DNA from: DASREM01 sp035652095
GTDB taxonomy: Bacteria; Acidobacteriota; Terriglobia; Terriglobales; Acidobacteriaceae
Assembly (NCBI GenBank): GCA_035652095.1
Contig: DASREM010000038.1
Span: 1-64,000 of the forward strand
Direction: 5' to 3'
DNA: 64,000 bases
In this document: positions 50,302 through 59,774 of the stretch, piece by piece
Numbering within the stretch: the first letter of the stretch is position 1
Layout: the number at the start of each line of letters is the position of its first letter
Translations under genes and position numbers: made by a program
The notes under the pieces: generated by a model
What the model saw: only the letters and a program-made list of their open reading frames with translations
The model's database searches: none
Told to the model about the DNA's origin: nothing

Positions 50302-50649
50302 TTAGGATACGCTGGATTTCCTGGTTTCAGAGTAGCTTTCTTTCGCTGCACCAAACGCTTCGTTCACTTGCTCTTTGCCGCGTCCTGCCGCTTCCTGGGC
50401 TCGCCGTCCAAATTCCTGTCCCTTTGATTTTGCATTCTCGAATCCCTGGCGGGCCCGATCCGCAATCTGAGAGCGTGTTTCTTCCCCGGCACCGGGAGCA
50501 AACAGGATCCCTAGTACGACTCCGGATGCCAGGCCTGCCAGGAACAGGGGCACCCCGGATGACGCGCGGCGCGACGGAATGTCAATGTCAACATCCCCCG
50601 CAAGAACGGCGCGGACCATACGCATGATCTTCTTTGTATCGATATCCAT
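50302..50649 (-). CDS. YtxH-domain general stress-like protein
   Basis: A 115-residue protein starting at the ATG at 50649 behind GGAAGGA. Residues about 30-55 (SSGVPLFLAGLASGVVLGILFAPGAGEETR) are the YtxH pattern: one glycine-rich membrane helix followed by L-F-A-P-x-x-G-x-E-x-R. The rest is a charged amphipathic helix (ADRARQGFENAKSKGQEFGRRAQEAAGRG) like that of LEA/YtxH stress proteins. These are associated with general stress and desiccation; the trehalose operon lies about 700 bases away on the opposite strand. Confidence 0.82.
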   Translation of the reverse strand: MDIDTKKIMRMVRAVLAGDVDIDIPSRRASSGVPLFLAGLASGVVLGILFAPGAGEETRSQIADRARQGFENAKSKGQEFGRRAQEAAGRGKEQVNEAFGAAKESYSETRKSSVS

Positions 50650-50773
50650 AAATCGTCCTTCCAACTATGAGATAGACGCTCCGATCTCGAGCACGCCTCG
50701 AGCATAAGAAGACCGCTGCAATCGAGCAATCGAGACGATGCTGTACTCGGCCCCATGAACGGCTGTACTCGCT

Positions 50774-52462
50774 TCAGGCTGCCTGTTCCCCGTCCGCTGT
50801 CCGAACCGTGGGTGAGATGGTCGGGGAAGAGGCTTGCAGCAGCCTTTCGGCAGTTTGCCGATAGTAGGCATAGGCACGCCGCAGCCGGGCTTGTTCTGGT
50901 TCGTCCGTTGTGGGAATGGCCATCCTGCAGATGCCCATGCGAAAGACCGAGTACGCAACGCAATACGAGTCAATGCCGTCTTTGAACCGGCGCCCGGTGA
51001 GCGCGCCGAATCGATTCAGAAGCAAGTCTCTCGCATCGGAATTCATATTCCATTCCACAATCGCTCCTGCCAGGTCCCAAAGGACATCAATGGGCCCAGG
51101 GAAGAAGTGATCGTCCCCGTGACTGGCAGCGTCGGATTTCAGGACTTCTCCCGAGCTAGCTAACAGCCATTCGTGAGGCTGCATGCGACCATCGCAAACG
51201 ATCAGGTTTTCCACCGGCAGTTCGTTAGGGGTCCAATCCAACCCGAATTCCTGCTGGACGTTGAACCTGACCATGTCGCTGACGGGGTCCGTGGGCGCGG
51301 ACACTCTGAATTCATAATCACGCAGCGCGCAATACCGGGCAATACGCTCCAGGAGTTCGTTGGAAAAGTCCGTGGCCGCCAACGGTCGTCCCCTGACCAC
51401 CCGGTAAGCTGAATAGCCATCGCCGGCATCCTGGATCTCGCACCCAAATCCCGATTGCGCGAGCGCCCGCGCTCGCTCCCGAACCTCCTCTCCGATCCGC
51501 CCGAGGCCTTCGAACTTAAATATCCACTTTCCATCCTGCGAAAGAAATTTCGACCTTTCCATCTGCGGCCAGCAGGCAGGCCATTTTGTTGGGTCAGGCA
51601 TTAAAGGCTTTCGCCATTCGCCCCCGCCTAGATACGTGCAACCCTGGAATCGGCGCGTGGAGTGGGTCTGAACTGGGACAAATCGAAAACGGTTCCAGCG
51701 TGCCGCGGCGTTACTTGCGCACAACTCGCCGGGAACCGGCTCCCGAGTTCCAAGGAGCGTAATGCATTCCTCCCCCACACCCAGCGCCGTGAGTGCCTCG
51801 GCTACGCTCAAGAATGTAGAACCGCTGCGTCCGGGTCCCTCATCAACAATCAGGAACCGTGAACCTTTGGCTCGCTTGTCATGGATCCACCGAACCTGAT
51901 CTACACTGAAGCCTGCCACCCGATCGTAGGGGTGCCCGCTCGGCCTGACACTGATACGATCCACCGCGCCGCCTGGGTCCAAAGCGGCGGCAACTACGGC
52001 GCTTAGAGTTACGCCAATACTCCGGATGCCGATCACCGCGACCTGATCTCCGATGTTGCTGACGCTGCGAGCCAGCCCGATGAAGTCCGCGGGATTCAGT
52101 CCATAAAATGAAAAACCTTCGGGAGGCGAAACTGGAATGCTGAGTGGGTAATCAATTTTGGTAAGCGTGTTAATGAGAACGCCATACGTGGCGGATGTAG
52201 ACGCCTGGACTATTTGTCGCGCCAGGGCGTCCGTGACCTCGGCCATTCGCGTCGAACACGTCAGTCCTTGGTCCGCAAGGGAAGCTTCCAATTCTCCAGC
52301 TCGAATGAGTCCATTCAGGACAGCCGAGTGATCTCTTGGATGTGCCCGCAATCTCTCCAGGTCCGCGACAAGATCCGCGAGCAGTTGGCTGGTGGGCATG
52401 GCCTTTCGGCCGTCGCGAAACACCCAAAGGTCTACTCGCGTGCTCAAAGACCGGTTTCTCAT
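50774..52462 (-). CDS. Phosphoribosyltransferase-like plus kinase-like fusion protein, function unknown
   Basis: A 562-residue soluble protein from the ATG at 52462 (the frame opens to 52546). Residues 7-60 include STRVDLWVFRDGRKAMPTSQ, and 90-260 look like a PRTase: VAVIGIRSIGVTLSAVVAAAL (140-160) and FLIVDEGPGRSGSTFLSVAEAL (203-224), the latter resembling the PRPP-binding loop with D207-E208. Residues 305-515 resemble a degenerate aminoglycoside-phosphotransferase fold: WIFKFEGLGRIGEEVRERA, VCDGRMQPHEWLL (a shifted catalytic-loop look-alike) and KSDAASHGDDHFFPGPIDVLWDLAG. I know no characterised protein with this order. It follows tamB on the same strand, 125 bases downstream. Confidence 0.7.
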   Translation of the reverse strand: MRNRSLSTRVDLWVFRDGRKAMPTSQLLADLVADLERLRAHPRDHSAVLNGLIRAGELEASLADQGLTCSTRMAEVTDALARQIVQASTSATYGVLINTLTKIDYPLSIPVSPPEGFSFYGLNPADFIGLARSVSNIGDQVAVIGIRSIGVTLSAVVAAALDPGGAVDRISVRPSGHPYDRVAGFSVDQVRWIHDKRAKGSRFLIVDEGPGRSGSTFLSVAEALTALGVGEECITLLGTREPVPGELCASNAAARWNRFRFVPVQTHSTRRFQGCTYLGGGEWRKPLMPDPTKWPACWPQMERSKFLSQDGKWIFKFEGLGRIGEEVRERARALAQSGFGCEIQDAGDGYSAYRVVRGRPLAATDFSNELLERIARYCALRDYEFRVSAPTDPVSDMVRFNVQQEFGLDWTPNELPVENLIVCDGRMQPHEWLLASSGEVLKSDAASHGDDHFFPGPIDVLWDLAGAIVEWNMNSDARDLLLNRFGALTGRRFKDGIDSYCVAYSVFRMGICRMAIPTTDEPEQARLRRAYAYYRQTAERLLQASSPTISPTVRTADGEQAA

Positions 52463-52587
52463 TGCGGACGGTGAACGGTTAAGAAGTAGAGTGAGGCTTG
52501 GGATGCATCTTTTTCTATACGGAGAACAACGTAAGTTCCTTCGCAACGACCTGTATCAGACTGTGCCAAATGTGGATGTTCCCGCGC

Positions 52588-55500
52588 TTAAAAGCTCGTA
52601 TGATACTTCCCTGCGAAGGCAAATCCGCCAAATTGATCGCGGGTCGCGCTGACCGACCAGCGCTTGTTGAGTTGGTATTCCCCCTGAACAATCTCGCTCT
52701 GCGGCTGGGTGACGTCGGTTGAAAAGGTGAAAACAAAGTTCCTGGTCACGCGCTGCTGAATCGCGATCCTGGCCGATGGGTTCTGATTGTTGCCGCCAAG
52801 GTTCGGATCAATGGTTAAGCTCGAAATTCCTGCGAACTTCCCGAGTCTGCTGCTGACCTGGCTTGCCAGTCCCTTTGCCAGAACCTGGTTCGCGCTGAAA
52901 TTGCCGGGAACTGATTCTTCCGTGGTCTGACCGCGGGCGATCAGGTTGATGATGTCCACGGGTGGCAACGGCGGATCCGCGGTGTACTTGGTTTCCAACT
53001 TCTCCACCGGTCCCACGATCGTCAAGCTTAGGTTGTACTGCTGAATGGCAGTCGTGATAAGAACATTCAAATAGGGTTCGGTGCGAGAGGGGTTGGTGAA
53101 ATTAATCAAGCCCCGCTCCAGCTGATACCGTTGCCCGGCAAAGAAGACCTCGCCCGAAGTCAGGTCTGTCCTGCCCACGATCACCGGGTTCGCAGCCGTG
53201 CCGATGACTCGCAGGCTCACCGTACCTTCGATGCTAACCGTCGAACTGATCGCCGACAGGTCGGATGAGGTTTGCACCGCAACGTTGAGCTTTAACTTGT
53301 CCGCGAACGTTGGATTAGGAGGCGGCAACGAAGGAGTCCCGAACTGGGTCGCGAATTTCGCAAGATCGAAATCGGGTGTGAACGACAAGCTGTCGATCAG
53401 CACTTGGCCGTTCAAGGCTGCGGATTGAGGATCGCCCGTGAGCAAGATGTTGCCATCCAACACCGATCGTAAGCCATCTGGATAAAGCAGACGCACGCTC
53501 TTGGCGTTCAATGCCATATTAAACTGCAGGTGCGGCTCATAGTTGATGGTGCCGCTTCCTGAAATCTGTCCACCACCTGACTGCCCTTCCAGCTTCGTAA
53601 TTTGGACCTGCCCGTTTGCCACGTCGAGAACACCATCCAGTTTCTCGACCCCCACCGGCACATCGCTGGTCGTGAGGGCTACTTGTTGAAGCCGGATTTG
53701 CCCTTTAACTCCGGGTTTCCTGAAGTTGCCTGTCCCCCGCAAGTCCAGGTTGACCAATCCGGCGCTTCGAATGTCGGGAGTCAAAATCCTTAGCAGCTTG
53801 AGATTGATTTGGCCCTGTGCGGTCAGGTCCATCGCGCGACCGGTCTCGATCGGGACTTGGCCGTGAATTCGAAGCGAGGTGTCGGTGCCCTTCAATTCAC
53901 TCGGCTGAATGGTGATCAGGTTGTTAGCGTAATCCAGACGAATTGGGCCCGAATTTCCGATCTGCAGTTGCTGGTAGCTTGCCTGCAAAGTCGGAATCTG
54001 CAGGTGAGCTTCAAGCCGCGATTTGTCTTTCAGCGGACCCTTGAGCGATGCATGCAATTCGACTTGGGCCTGCGCCCCGGTGGGAAGCGCTGAGACATAG
54101 ACTGCCAATAGTGGATCCAGCGCCACGCGCGTCGTGTCCACGTTCGCCTCGGCATAGTAATCCCCTGTCAAGTGAACGACGGCGTGCGCCCGCACGGCGG
54201 CTTCAGCCACATCCGAACCCATGGTGAATGTGGCCAGATGATTCGCAACCTTCAAATCTGCTTTGATTCCGTTGATCGTGGTCTCTTTAAACTGCAGCTG
54301 CGGCGCCTGCACACTGGCGACAAGCTGGGGGTTGTCTATGCTTCCAGTCCCCTGGGCCATGGCACTCAGATAGCCGTTAACGGCTAAGTTTTTCGCCTGG
54401 ACTGCCTGAAGCTGCTGCAGGGCAATCTGCGGCGCAGAAGCGTTCAATTGATAGGTGCGGGCTTTCGGAGAGTAGGTGAGATCAGCATTGGCATTTCCGG
54501 CGGGGGTCGCGATCATCAGGGTCGAGTGCACCGACTCGCCCGTTCCCTGGATTTTCAACGTGACATTTTGGATGGGCTGATTGTAAGCCTCCGCTTTTAC
54601 CAAGTGCAGCGCGCCGCTTCCGACCGGCTCGAGTTGCGAGCCGTGCAGATTGACATCGCCCGACAGAATCCCTGAAACCGGGTAATCGAGTCTGGCCAAT
54701 CGTTGCAGGTCGGCGACAGGCATCTGGCGGATTGAAACGGCGGCCGTGATAGGACTCGCCGGCGTGTAACTCCAATTTTTCAAGCCAACCGTCGCCTTCG
54801 CGCTCACCTGGCCTTGGCCTGAACTGAGGAGGGAAGCGTTCTGCACCGTGAATTGAGACGCACTGGCCTGTAAGCCGGCATGTAGGCTGCGCCATGAACT
54901 TCCTTCGATCCGTAAGTCCCGGGCATTCACTTGCCCGTCCACCAGCGGACGCTGCAGTGAACCACGAACCGTGGCATCAACCTCAGCAGTCCCGGAAATG
55001 TTTAACGGCTTCCCTCCGCTTTGCAAGTCACTTGTCAGCCGGGACATTTCTTTCAAGTCGGCGGTCTGGGCGTGCAGCACAAGGTTCGACCGGCGGCTGA
55101 TCTCCCCGCCCACGGTAACCGAAGTGGCCGGTGTCTTGATCGAGGTTTGCCGCAACGTGATCCGCTGTTCCTTGCCGTCATACGCAGCATGAACATCGGC
55201 ATTTAAAGGAGTATCCGCATTACCCGACTGAGAGCGTAGTGCTCCCAGCACGCTCAAGCTGGAATTCGCTCTCAGGTTTGCCATGCTGCCAACCCAAGAA
55301 GCCTCGGCCATTCCCTTGAGCGTGCCGGTCAGGGGAACGTTGTTCAACGAGCCACGCTTGAGTGACTGTTTCGCCGCCTCTAATGAGATCTGTTGCAATT
55401 CAGCCCGAACTCGCGCAGCCGGTGTGGCTTCGAGATGCTGCATCGTGAAATCGGCCACAACACGTCCTTCCAGCAGGTTCGCCGTGAATGGCTGTAGGGA

Positions 55501-56496
55501 CAAATTTCCATTTGCAAGTTGGTAGCGTCCGCGGATTGCGGATACTGCCAGCCTTCCTTGTTCGGCGGAGAGGCGCAGTTCCTTACTCTCCAGATTGCCG
55601 TCCAGCAACACGCTTTTCAGGAAAGGCTCGTTCGAGCTCTGGTAGTGAATGGATCCTGCAAGAGCTACATCTCCGGATGCAGACCCATTCTTAATCATTT
55701 CTGCGAAGTCCTCGCAATGCAGCAAAAGACGATACGATCCTTCGACTCGCGGGCTGCCATAGTTTGTGACCGTGGCGCTGGCCACGGCTTGCGAATTTCC
55801 GATCTTCACCTGCAGCGACGAGAGCGAGGCCTCTGACGGGGTCATCGCGAATTGCGCCTGTAATCCGTGTGGCAAGGGTGTGTAGTTGCCGTATTTCAAA
55901 TGTCCAGTCTGGTACGCCACGGAACCGCTATAGCGTTTCTGAAGAGTCTCGAAGCGGACATCCGTCTTCAGATCGGCGATGTCCGCCTGCAACGGCATCT
56001 TCAGGTCGTTGTAAAAGATCGCCCCGTTGTACAGTCCGACATGTCTGACCGCTAAATCAAAAATGTTGGTTTGGGAACTCGTATCCCTTGGAGCGTTCGG
56101 AGACGGTAGATTGAGCTGTCCCTCACGGTTGACGATCAGATGCACGACTGGATGCTCGATGAGAAGTTCGTTGAGATTCACCCGCCGCTGCATGACTGAC
56201 AGTATCTTTAGACGAATGGTGAGGCGATCGACCGCAAGCAGTGGAGCCTGGTCCGCCGCTTCTGTCCCATGAATGACAACCCCGTACACGTCGGCTGTCA
56301 GCTTGGAAGGGGAAAAAGTGTAGCTCTGAATCGTGACCCTGCCGCCAGTCGCCTGCGATCCTTTTTCCATCACCTTGGAGAGCACATAGCGGTGAAAGCG
56401 CTTGCTGCGAAGAACCGCGTATCCACCCACCAGGATCAGGACGGTAAGTCCCAACAGGATCGCCGCGGTCCAGCCCAGGATTCGTTTCCAGTTCAT
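52588..56496 (-). CDS. tamB: TamB-like translocation and assembly module protein
   Basis: A 1302-residue protein with an N-terminal membrane anchor (LGWTAAILLGLTVLILVGGYAVL), an AsmA-like N-terminal region, a very long beta-rich repeat body and a C-terminal TamB (DUF490) domain from about residue 950, with RTDLTSGEVFFAGQRYQLERGLINFTNPSRTEPYLNV and the closing LNKRWSVSATRDQFGGFAFAGKY. TamB forms a periplasm-spanning hydrophobic groove and moves phospholipids or assists outer-membrane protein assembly. Its start is 6 bases after the stop of the BamA/TamA-family gene, the usual tamA-tamB order. Confidence 0.92.
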   Translation of the reverse strand: MNWKRILGWTAAILLGLTVLILVGGYAVLRSKRFHRYVLSKVMEKGSQATGGRVTIQSYTFSPSKLTADVYGVVIHGTEAADQAPLLAVDRLTIRLKILSVMQRRVNLNELLIEHPVVHLIVNREGQLNLPSPNAPRDTSSQTNIFDLAVRHVGLYNGAIFYNDLKMPLQADIADLKTDVRFETLQKRYSGSVAYQTGHLKYGNYTPLPHGLQAQFAMTPSEASLSSLQVKIGNSQAVASATVTNYGSPRVEGSYRLLLHCEDFAEMIKNGSASGDVALAGSIHYQSSNEPFLKSVLLDGNLESKELRLSAEQGRLAVSAIRGRYQLANGNLSLQPFTANLLEGRVVADFTMQHLEATPAARVRAELQQISLEAAKQSLKRGSLNNVPLTGTLKGMAEASWVGSMANLRANSSLSVLGALRSQSGNADTPLNADVHAAYDGKEQRITLRQTSIKTPATSVTVGGEISRRSNLVLHAQTADLKEMSRLTSDLQSGGKPLNISGTAEVDATVRGSLQRPLVDGQVNARDLRIEGSSWRSLHAGLQASASQFTVQNASLLSSGQGQVSAKATVGLKNWSYTPASPITAAVSIRQMPVADLQRLARLDYPVSGILSGDVNLHGSQLEPVGSGALHLVKAEAYNQPIQNVTLKIQGTGESVHSTLMIATPAGNANADLTYSPKARTYQLNASAPQIALQQLQAVQAKNLAVNGYLSAMAQGTGSIDNPQLVASVQAPQLQFKETTINGIKADLKVANHLATFTMGSDVAEAAVRAHAVVHLTGDYYAEANVDTTRVALDPLLAVYVSALPTGAQAQVELHASLKGPLKDKSRLEAHLQIPTLQASYQQLQIGNSGPIRLDYANNLITIQPSELKGTDTSLRIHGQVPIETGRAMDLTAQGQINLKLLRILTPDIRSAGLVNLDLRGTGNFRKPGVKGQIRLQQVALTTSDVPVGVEKLDGVLDVANGQVQITKLEGQSGGGQISGSGTINYEPHLQFNMALNAKSVRLLYPDGLRSVLDGNILLTGDPQSAALNGQVLIDSLSFTPDFDLAKFATQFGTPSLPPPNPTFADKLKLNVAVQTSSDLSAISSTVSIEGTVSLRVIGTAANPVIVGRTDLTSGEVFFAGQRYQLERGLINFTNPSRTEPYLNVLITTAIQQYNLSLTIVGPVEKLETKYTADPPLPPVDIINLIARGQTTEESVPGNFSANQVLAKGLASQVSSRLGKFAGISSLTIDPNLGGNNQNPSARIAIQQRVTRNFVFTFSTDVTQPQSEIVQGEYQLNKRWSVSATRDQFGGFAFAGKYHTSF

Positions 56497-56501
56497 GATT
56501 G

Positions 56502-59438
56502 TCAGAATGCCTGACCCAACGTAATGAAAAACTGGAAGGGGTTGATGCCGGGGATTGGGTTCAAGTTGCGTCCAATATCAATCCGCACTGGACCGACGGG
56601 AGTTGAATAACGAAATCCAATTCCAACTGTGCTGGTGTAGTGCTCCACAAAATCAGAGAAACGAATGTGGCTGTAAACATCTCCTCCGTCATAGAAGACA
56701 ACTCCGCCCAGGTTGTTGATGATGGGAATCGGATAGCGCAACTCTGAATTCAGAATTACAAGTTGGTTCCCCCCAACAGGGACGCTGATTCGAGAGCAGC
56801 CCGTCGTCTGTCCGGGAGGGCAGACGGCCACTGCTCTTTGCGGACCAGCGCCATTGGTTGGAAATCCGCGAAGCGTGGTTCCACCTCCGGCAAAGAAACG
56901 TTGACTGGTAGGCACAAAACTGCCCGCGAAAGGGGCCGCCAGCCCAAGCCGTATGCTGTTTGCCCAAATGATTTTGGCCGGTGTGACCGGGCGATACGTG
57001 GCGTACTGCCCGACGAGGCGTGTGAAATTCGCGCTCGAACCCAGCGCTGTCGGTGTTACTCCAAAATCCAGCGTCCCATAATGACCCTTGTGCGGGTCCA
57101 GCGGCTTGTCTCGCGTATCTTGAATGATCGAGGCCGAGAACGTTGACAGCCGCACGTTTCGGTCCTGCGGCAGCACAAGTTCCGGAACCAGGATCTGGGA
57201 CAACGCCGTGTGATTGAAGTTGTAACGGAACTGCGCCGTGGTGGTCTGCTTGCGGTCAATGGTCCGCTCCAGTTGGAATGAAACGTCCGCCAGGGTGGCA
57301 GCATAGAGAGGGTTTTCCGTCGTTCGCTCTCCCGACATGCTGAACAGGGAGCGCCACTTCAGGCCCCGGAAATGCGGGTCCGCATACGTTGCCAGCAGGC
57401 GCTGATCGAGGCGGGCCACCAGCAGCGAAACCGCGCCGGTTTCACCCAGGCCGCGGATGTTCTTGCGCGTGAACTCGAGCGATCCACGCGGACTGGCGAA
57501 AGTGCGCTCACTCGAAACAAAGCTCGACGTGTCCAGGGCGACCGCAGGAAGCCCCGGCACCGCAACCGTTCCCGTGGGGAGATTTCCTCCGCGCTTTGAC
57601 ACCTCGAATCCGAAACCGTAAGTAATCGTGTTCCGCTTGGATTCGTGTACTTTGATCAACGCCTCTTCATCGGTCTGATCTTCGATCGGTCTCCGCGGGC
57701 CCACGCTGGACCAGTCGAAGATCCCGAGGTCGTAAAGTTTACTCTCCGCTTCCAGCAGCTTGCCTTGACTCAGCGGGGTCTCCGGCCCGATGTTTGCGGT
57801 TTTGTGAATCAGCGAAGGGCGGGTGACCTTCTGCCCCAGGAGCAATACTTTGCTCACTCGCAGTTGCTGGTTTTCCGTGATCCGGTACACAACGTTGACC
57901 AGGTGAGGGTCATCGGGCGCCCGCGCCACCTGCAGTTGCACGTCAGCGTTCAAGTATCCAAGGTCCAGATATCGCGCCAGGATGTGGCTTCGATCGTCCT
58001 CCAGTTTGCGCGCCGAGAAAGGGCCTCCCGGCCGAATTTCGAACCCGGTCTCCGGTCGAAGTTGATCGAGCGCCAGATGACTATTTCCTTCGATCTCGAA
58101 TTCTCCAACCAGGGTTTGTGGACCCTCCTCGATCTTGAACAGCACATCGATCTCCGGTTCATGGTCTTCTACCTGGGGAACAACTTTTACTTCTTCAAAG
58201 CCGCGGTCGCGGTAGAGAGTTTGAATATTCTTGACGCTGTTCTTCAACAGCTTGTCGCTGAACTGCCCGTGCGAGAAGAGTCGGTGTTTCTTGATCTGCA
58301 CATTCCTGGCAAGCTCTTCTGCGCCGATGTGGTGGTTGCCCGTAAAATTCAGTTCCTCCACTTTATGACGATGCCCTTTGTCCACCTCGTATACGACGGA
58401 AATCAAGGTCGGGGTTCGTTGGAAGGCAGTGGTGACCCGGACATCGAAGTACCCCTTGCTTTGAAAATAGGTGCTCAGGTTTTCCCGGCCTTCCTCCACC
58501 AGTTCGCGGTCAATGGCGCCCTCGCTATAAATGGGAATCAACTTCTTCTCCCGTCTGCTGGCAACGTAGGGGATCACGGAGAGCTTTGCGCCGGCGACTT
58601 TCACCGAGACTTTCGGTCCTACTGATACTCTGAAGGTGATGTCGGCGCGATTGGTCGCCGCGTGGTATTGCGGCGGATCAATTTGCAATTGGTTGGCAAG
58701 ATAGTGTTGTCCAGCCAGACACTTCCGCAGCAATCCAATTCCTGACTTGATGCGCTCGGGTGTGTAGTCTTTCCCCGGCTTCAGCGTCGAAAAGGTGAGC
58801 TTGGCGCGCCAGGCGCGCATCGCATGCAGAAGTTTCGCGGCTTCCTCCGGAGTTGTTCCCTGAATTTCAACTCTGCCGATCTTCGCTCTTTTTCCAAAAT
58901 CCACGTGGAAGGTGACGTTAGCCAGTTGGTTCTTTTCATCCAGTTCAACATCGCTGCGCACCTGCGCCTGGAAATACCCATTGTCATGGAAGAAATTCAG
59001 CAGAGCGGTTTCCGATTGCGGGAGTTGTTCCTTGTCGAATGCCTGTTCGTCCGGCATGTTCACCACTTGCAGCAGGCGCGTGTATGGGAACAGTTTTGTG
59101 GCTTCCGGGAACTGGATCACCCCCACGTAGTAAGCCGGGTGCAGGACGAACTTGACTAACAGTCCTGTGGGTTGCGGCGATACATTGACTTCGACGTTGT
59201 GGAATTTGCCTGTGCCTTGCAGAGCGGTGGCGCTGGCTTTCACCTTTGTGTCGGAATACGGCTCTCCCGCCTTCTGCTCCACCAGACTGCGCAGTTGTTC
59301 CAGATTGAGCCGCGGGTCTCCGACCAGATCGACCCCTGAGACCGGTTGCCCCTCATAGGAGGTCGCCGGCGCCGCGACGCTCTGCGCAGCGGCCTGCGCC
59401 AGGCAGCAGAAGAAAAGAAGAATCCAGATCCAGCGCAT
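56502..59438 (-). CDS. tamA: BamA/TamA-family outer-membrane protein
   Basis: From the ATG at 59438 the protein has 978 residues: signal peptide (WIWILLFFCCLAQAAAQS), several POTRA domains over about 40-600 (for example VSGVDLVGDPRLNLEQLRSLVEQKAGEPYS and LVGEFEIEGNSHLALDQLRPETGFEIRPGGPFS) and a C-terminal Omp85 barrel with RFFAGGGTTLRGFPTNGAGP (the R-G-F/Y lid-lock motif) and a final VGIGFRYSTPVGPVRIDIGRNL…FQFFITLGQAF. E. coli TamA is 577 residues with three POTRAs; this one is larger, with perhaps six, as in other acidobacterial homologues. An ATG at 59495 is possible but gives a poor leader. Confidence 0.9.
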   Translation of the reverse strand: MRWIWILLFFCCLAQAAAQSVAAPATSYEGQPVSGVDLVGDPRLNLEQLRSLVEQKAGEPYSDTKVKASATALQGTGKFHNVEVNVSPQPTGLLVKFVLHPAYYVGVIQFPEATKLFPYTRLLQVVNMPDEQAFDKEQLPQSETALLNFFHDNGYFQAQVRSDVELDEKNQLANVTFHVDFGKRAKIGRVEIQGTTPEEAAKLLHAMRAWRAKLTFSTLKPGKDYTPERIKSGIGLLRKCLAGQHYLANQLQIDPPQYHAATNRADITFRVSVGPKVSVKVAGAKLSVIPYVASRREKKLIPIYSEGAIDRELVEEGRENLSTYFQSKGYFDVRVTTAFQRTPTLISVVYEVDKGHRHKVEELNFTGNHHIGAEELARNVQIKKHRLFSHGQFSDKLLKNSVKNIQTLYRDRGFEEVKVVPQVEDHEPEIDVLFKIEEGPQTLVGEFEIEGNSHLALDQLRPETGFEIRPGGPFSARKLEDDRSHILARYLDLGYLNADVQLQVARAPDDPHLVNVVYRITENQQLRVSKVLLLGQKVTRPSLIHKTANIGPETPLSQGKLLEAESKLYDLGIFDWSSVGPRRPIEDQTDEEALIKVHESKRNTITYGFGFEVSKRGGNLPTGTVAVPGLPAVALDTSSFVSSERTFASPRGSLEFTRKNIRGLGETGAVSLLVARLDQRLLATYADPHFRGLKWRSLFSMSGERTTENPLYAATLADVSFQLERTIDRKQTTTAQFRYNFNHTALSQILVPELVLPQDRNVRLSTFSASIIQDTRDKPLDPHKGHYGTLDFGVTPTALGSSANFTRLVGQYATYRPVTPAKIIWANSIRLGLAAPFAGSFVPTSQRFFAGGGTTLRGFPTNGAGPQRAVAVCPPGQTTGCSRISVPVGGNQLVILNSELRYPIPIINNLGGVVFYDGGDVYSHIRFSDFVEHYTSTVGIGFRYSTPVGPVRIDIGRNLNPIPGINPFQFFITLGQAF

Positions 59439-59774
59439 AAGGATGACGGTGCGGAACGCGTCGCTGGCCCGGTGTTTATGCTCGATGCGGTCCACGGCGA
59501 ACTGAGCTCTGCAATCCCGAATCCGGTGAAGTCTCTGATGCGCATGGATTTTTGTGAGATGTCCAGCCCCGGCGACAAGCCTCGATCGCGATTCACAATG
59601 CAGCCCTGTCCTTCAAACCTCGCATCGAAGTGGGCGAACGAACTTGCTTAAAGGAAATTCCGCAGCTTTGTACACGCTTTCCCGAGTTCCTGAAGCGGCC
59701 CCGGCGCATTACAGTCGAAGCGCTTCATCTCGGGGAAGTTTTCCTTACGTTGTGGCAAGAGTGTCAGGAGCAGG
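59439..59774. other. Divergent intergenic region
   Basis: These 336 bases separate tamA (minus) from the surface-glycan cluster (plus) and should hold promoters in both directions. I see no convincing -35/-10 pair, hairpin or small gene. The only clear signal is the AGGAGCAGG just before the ATG at 59775. Confidence 0.4.
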
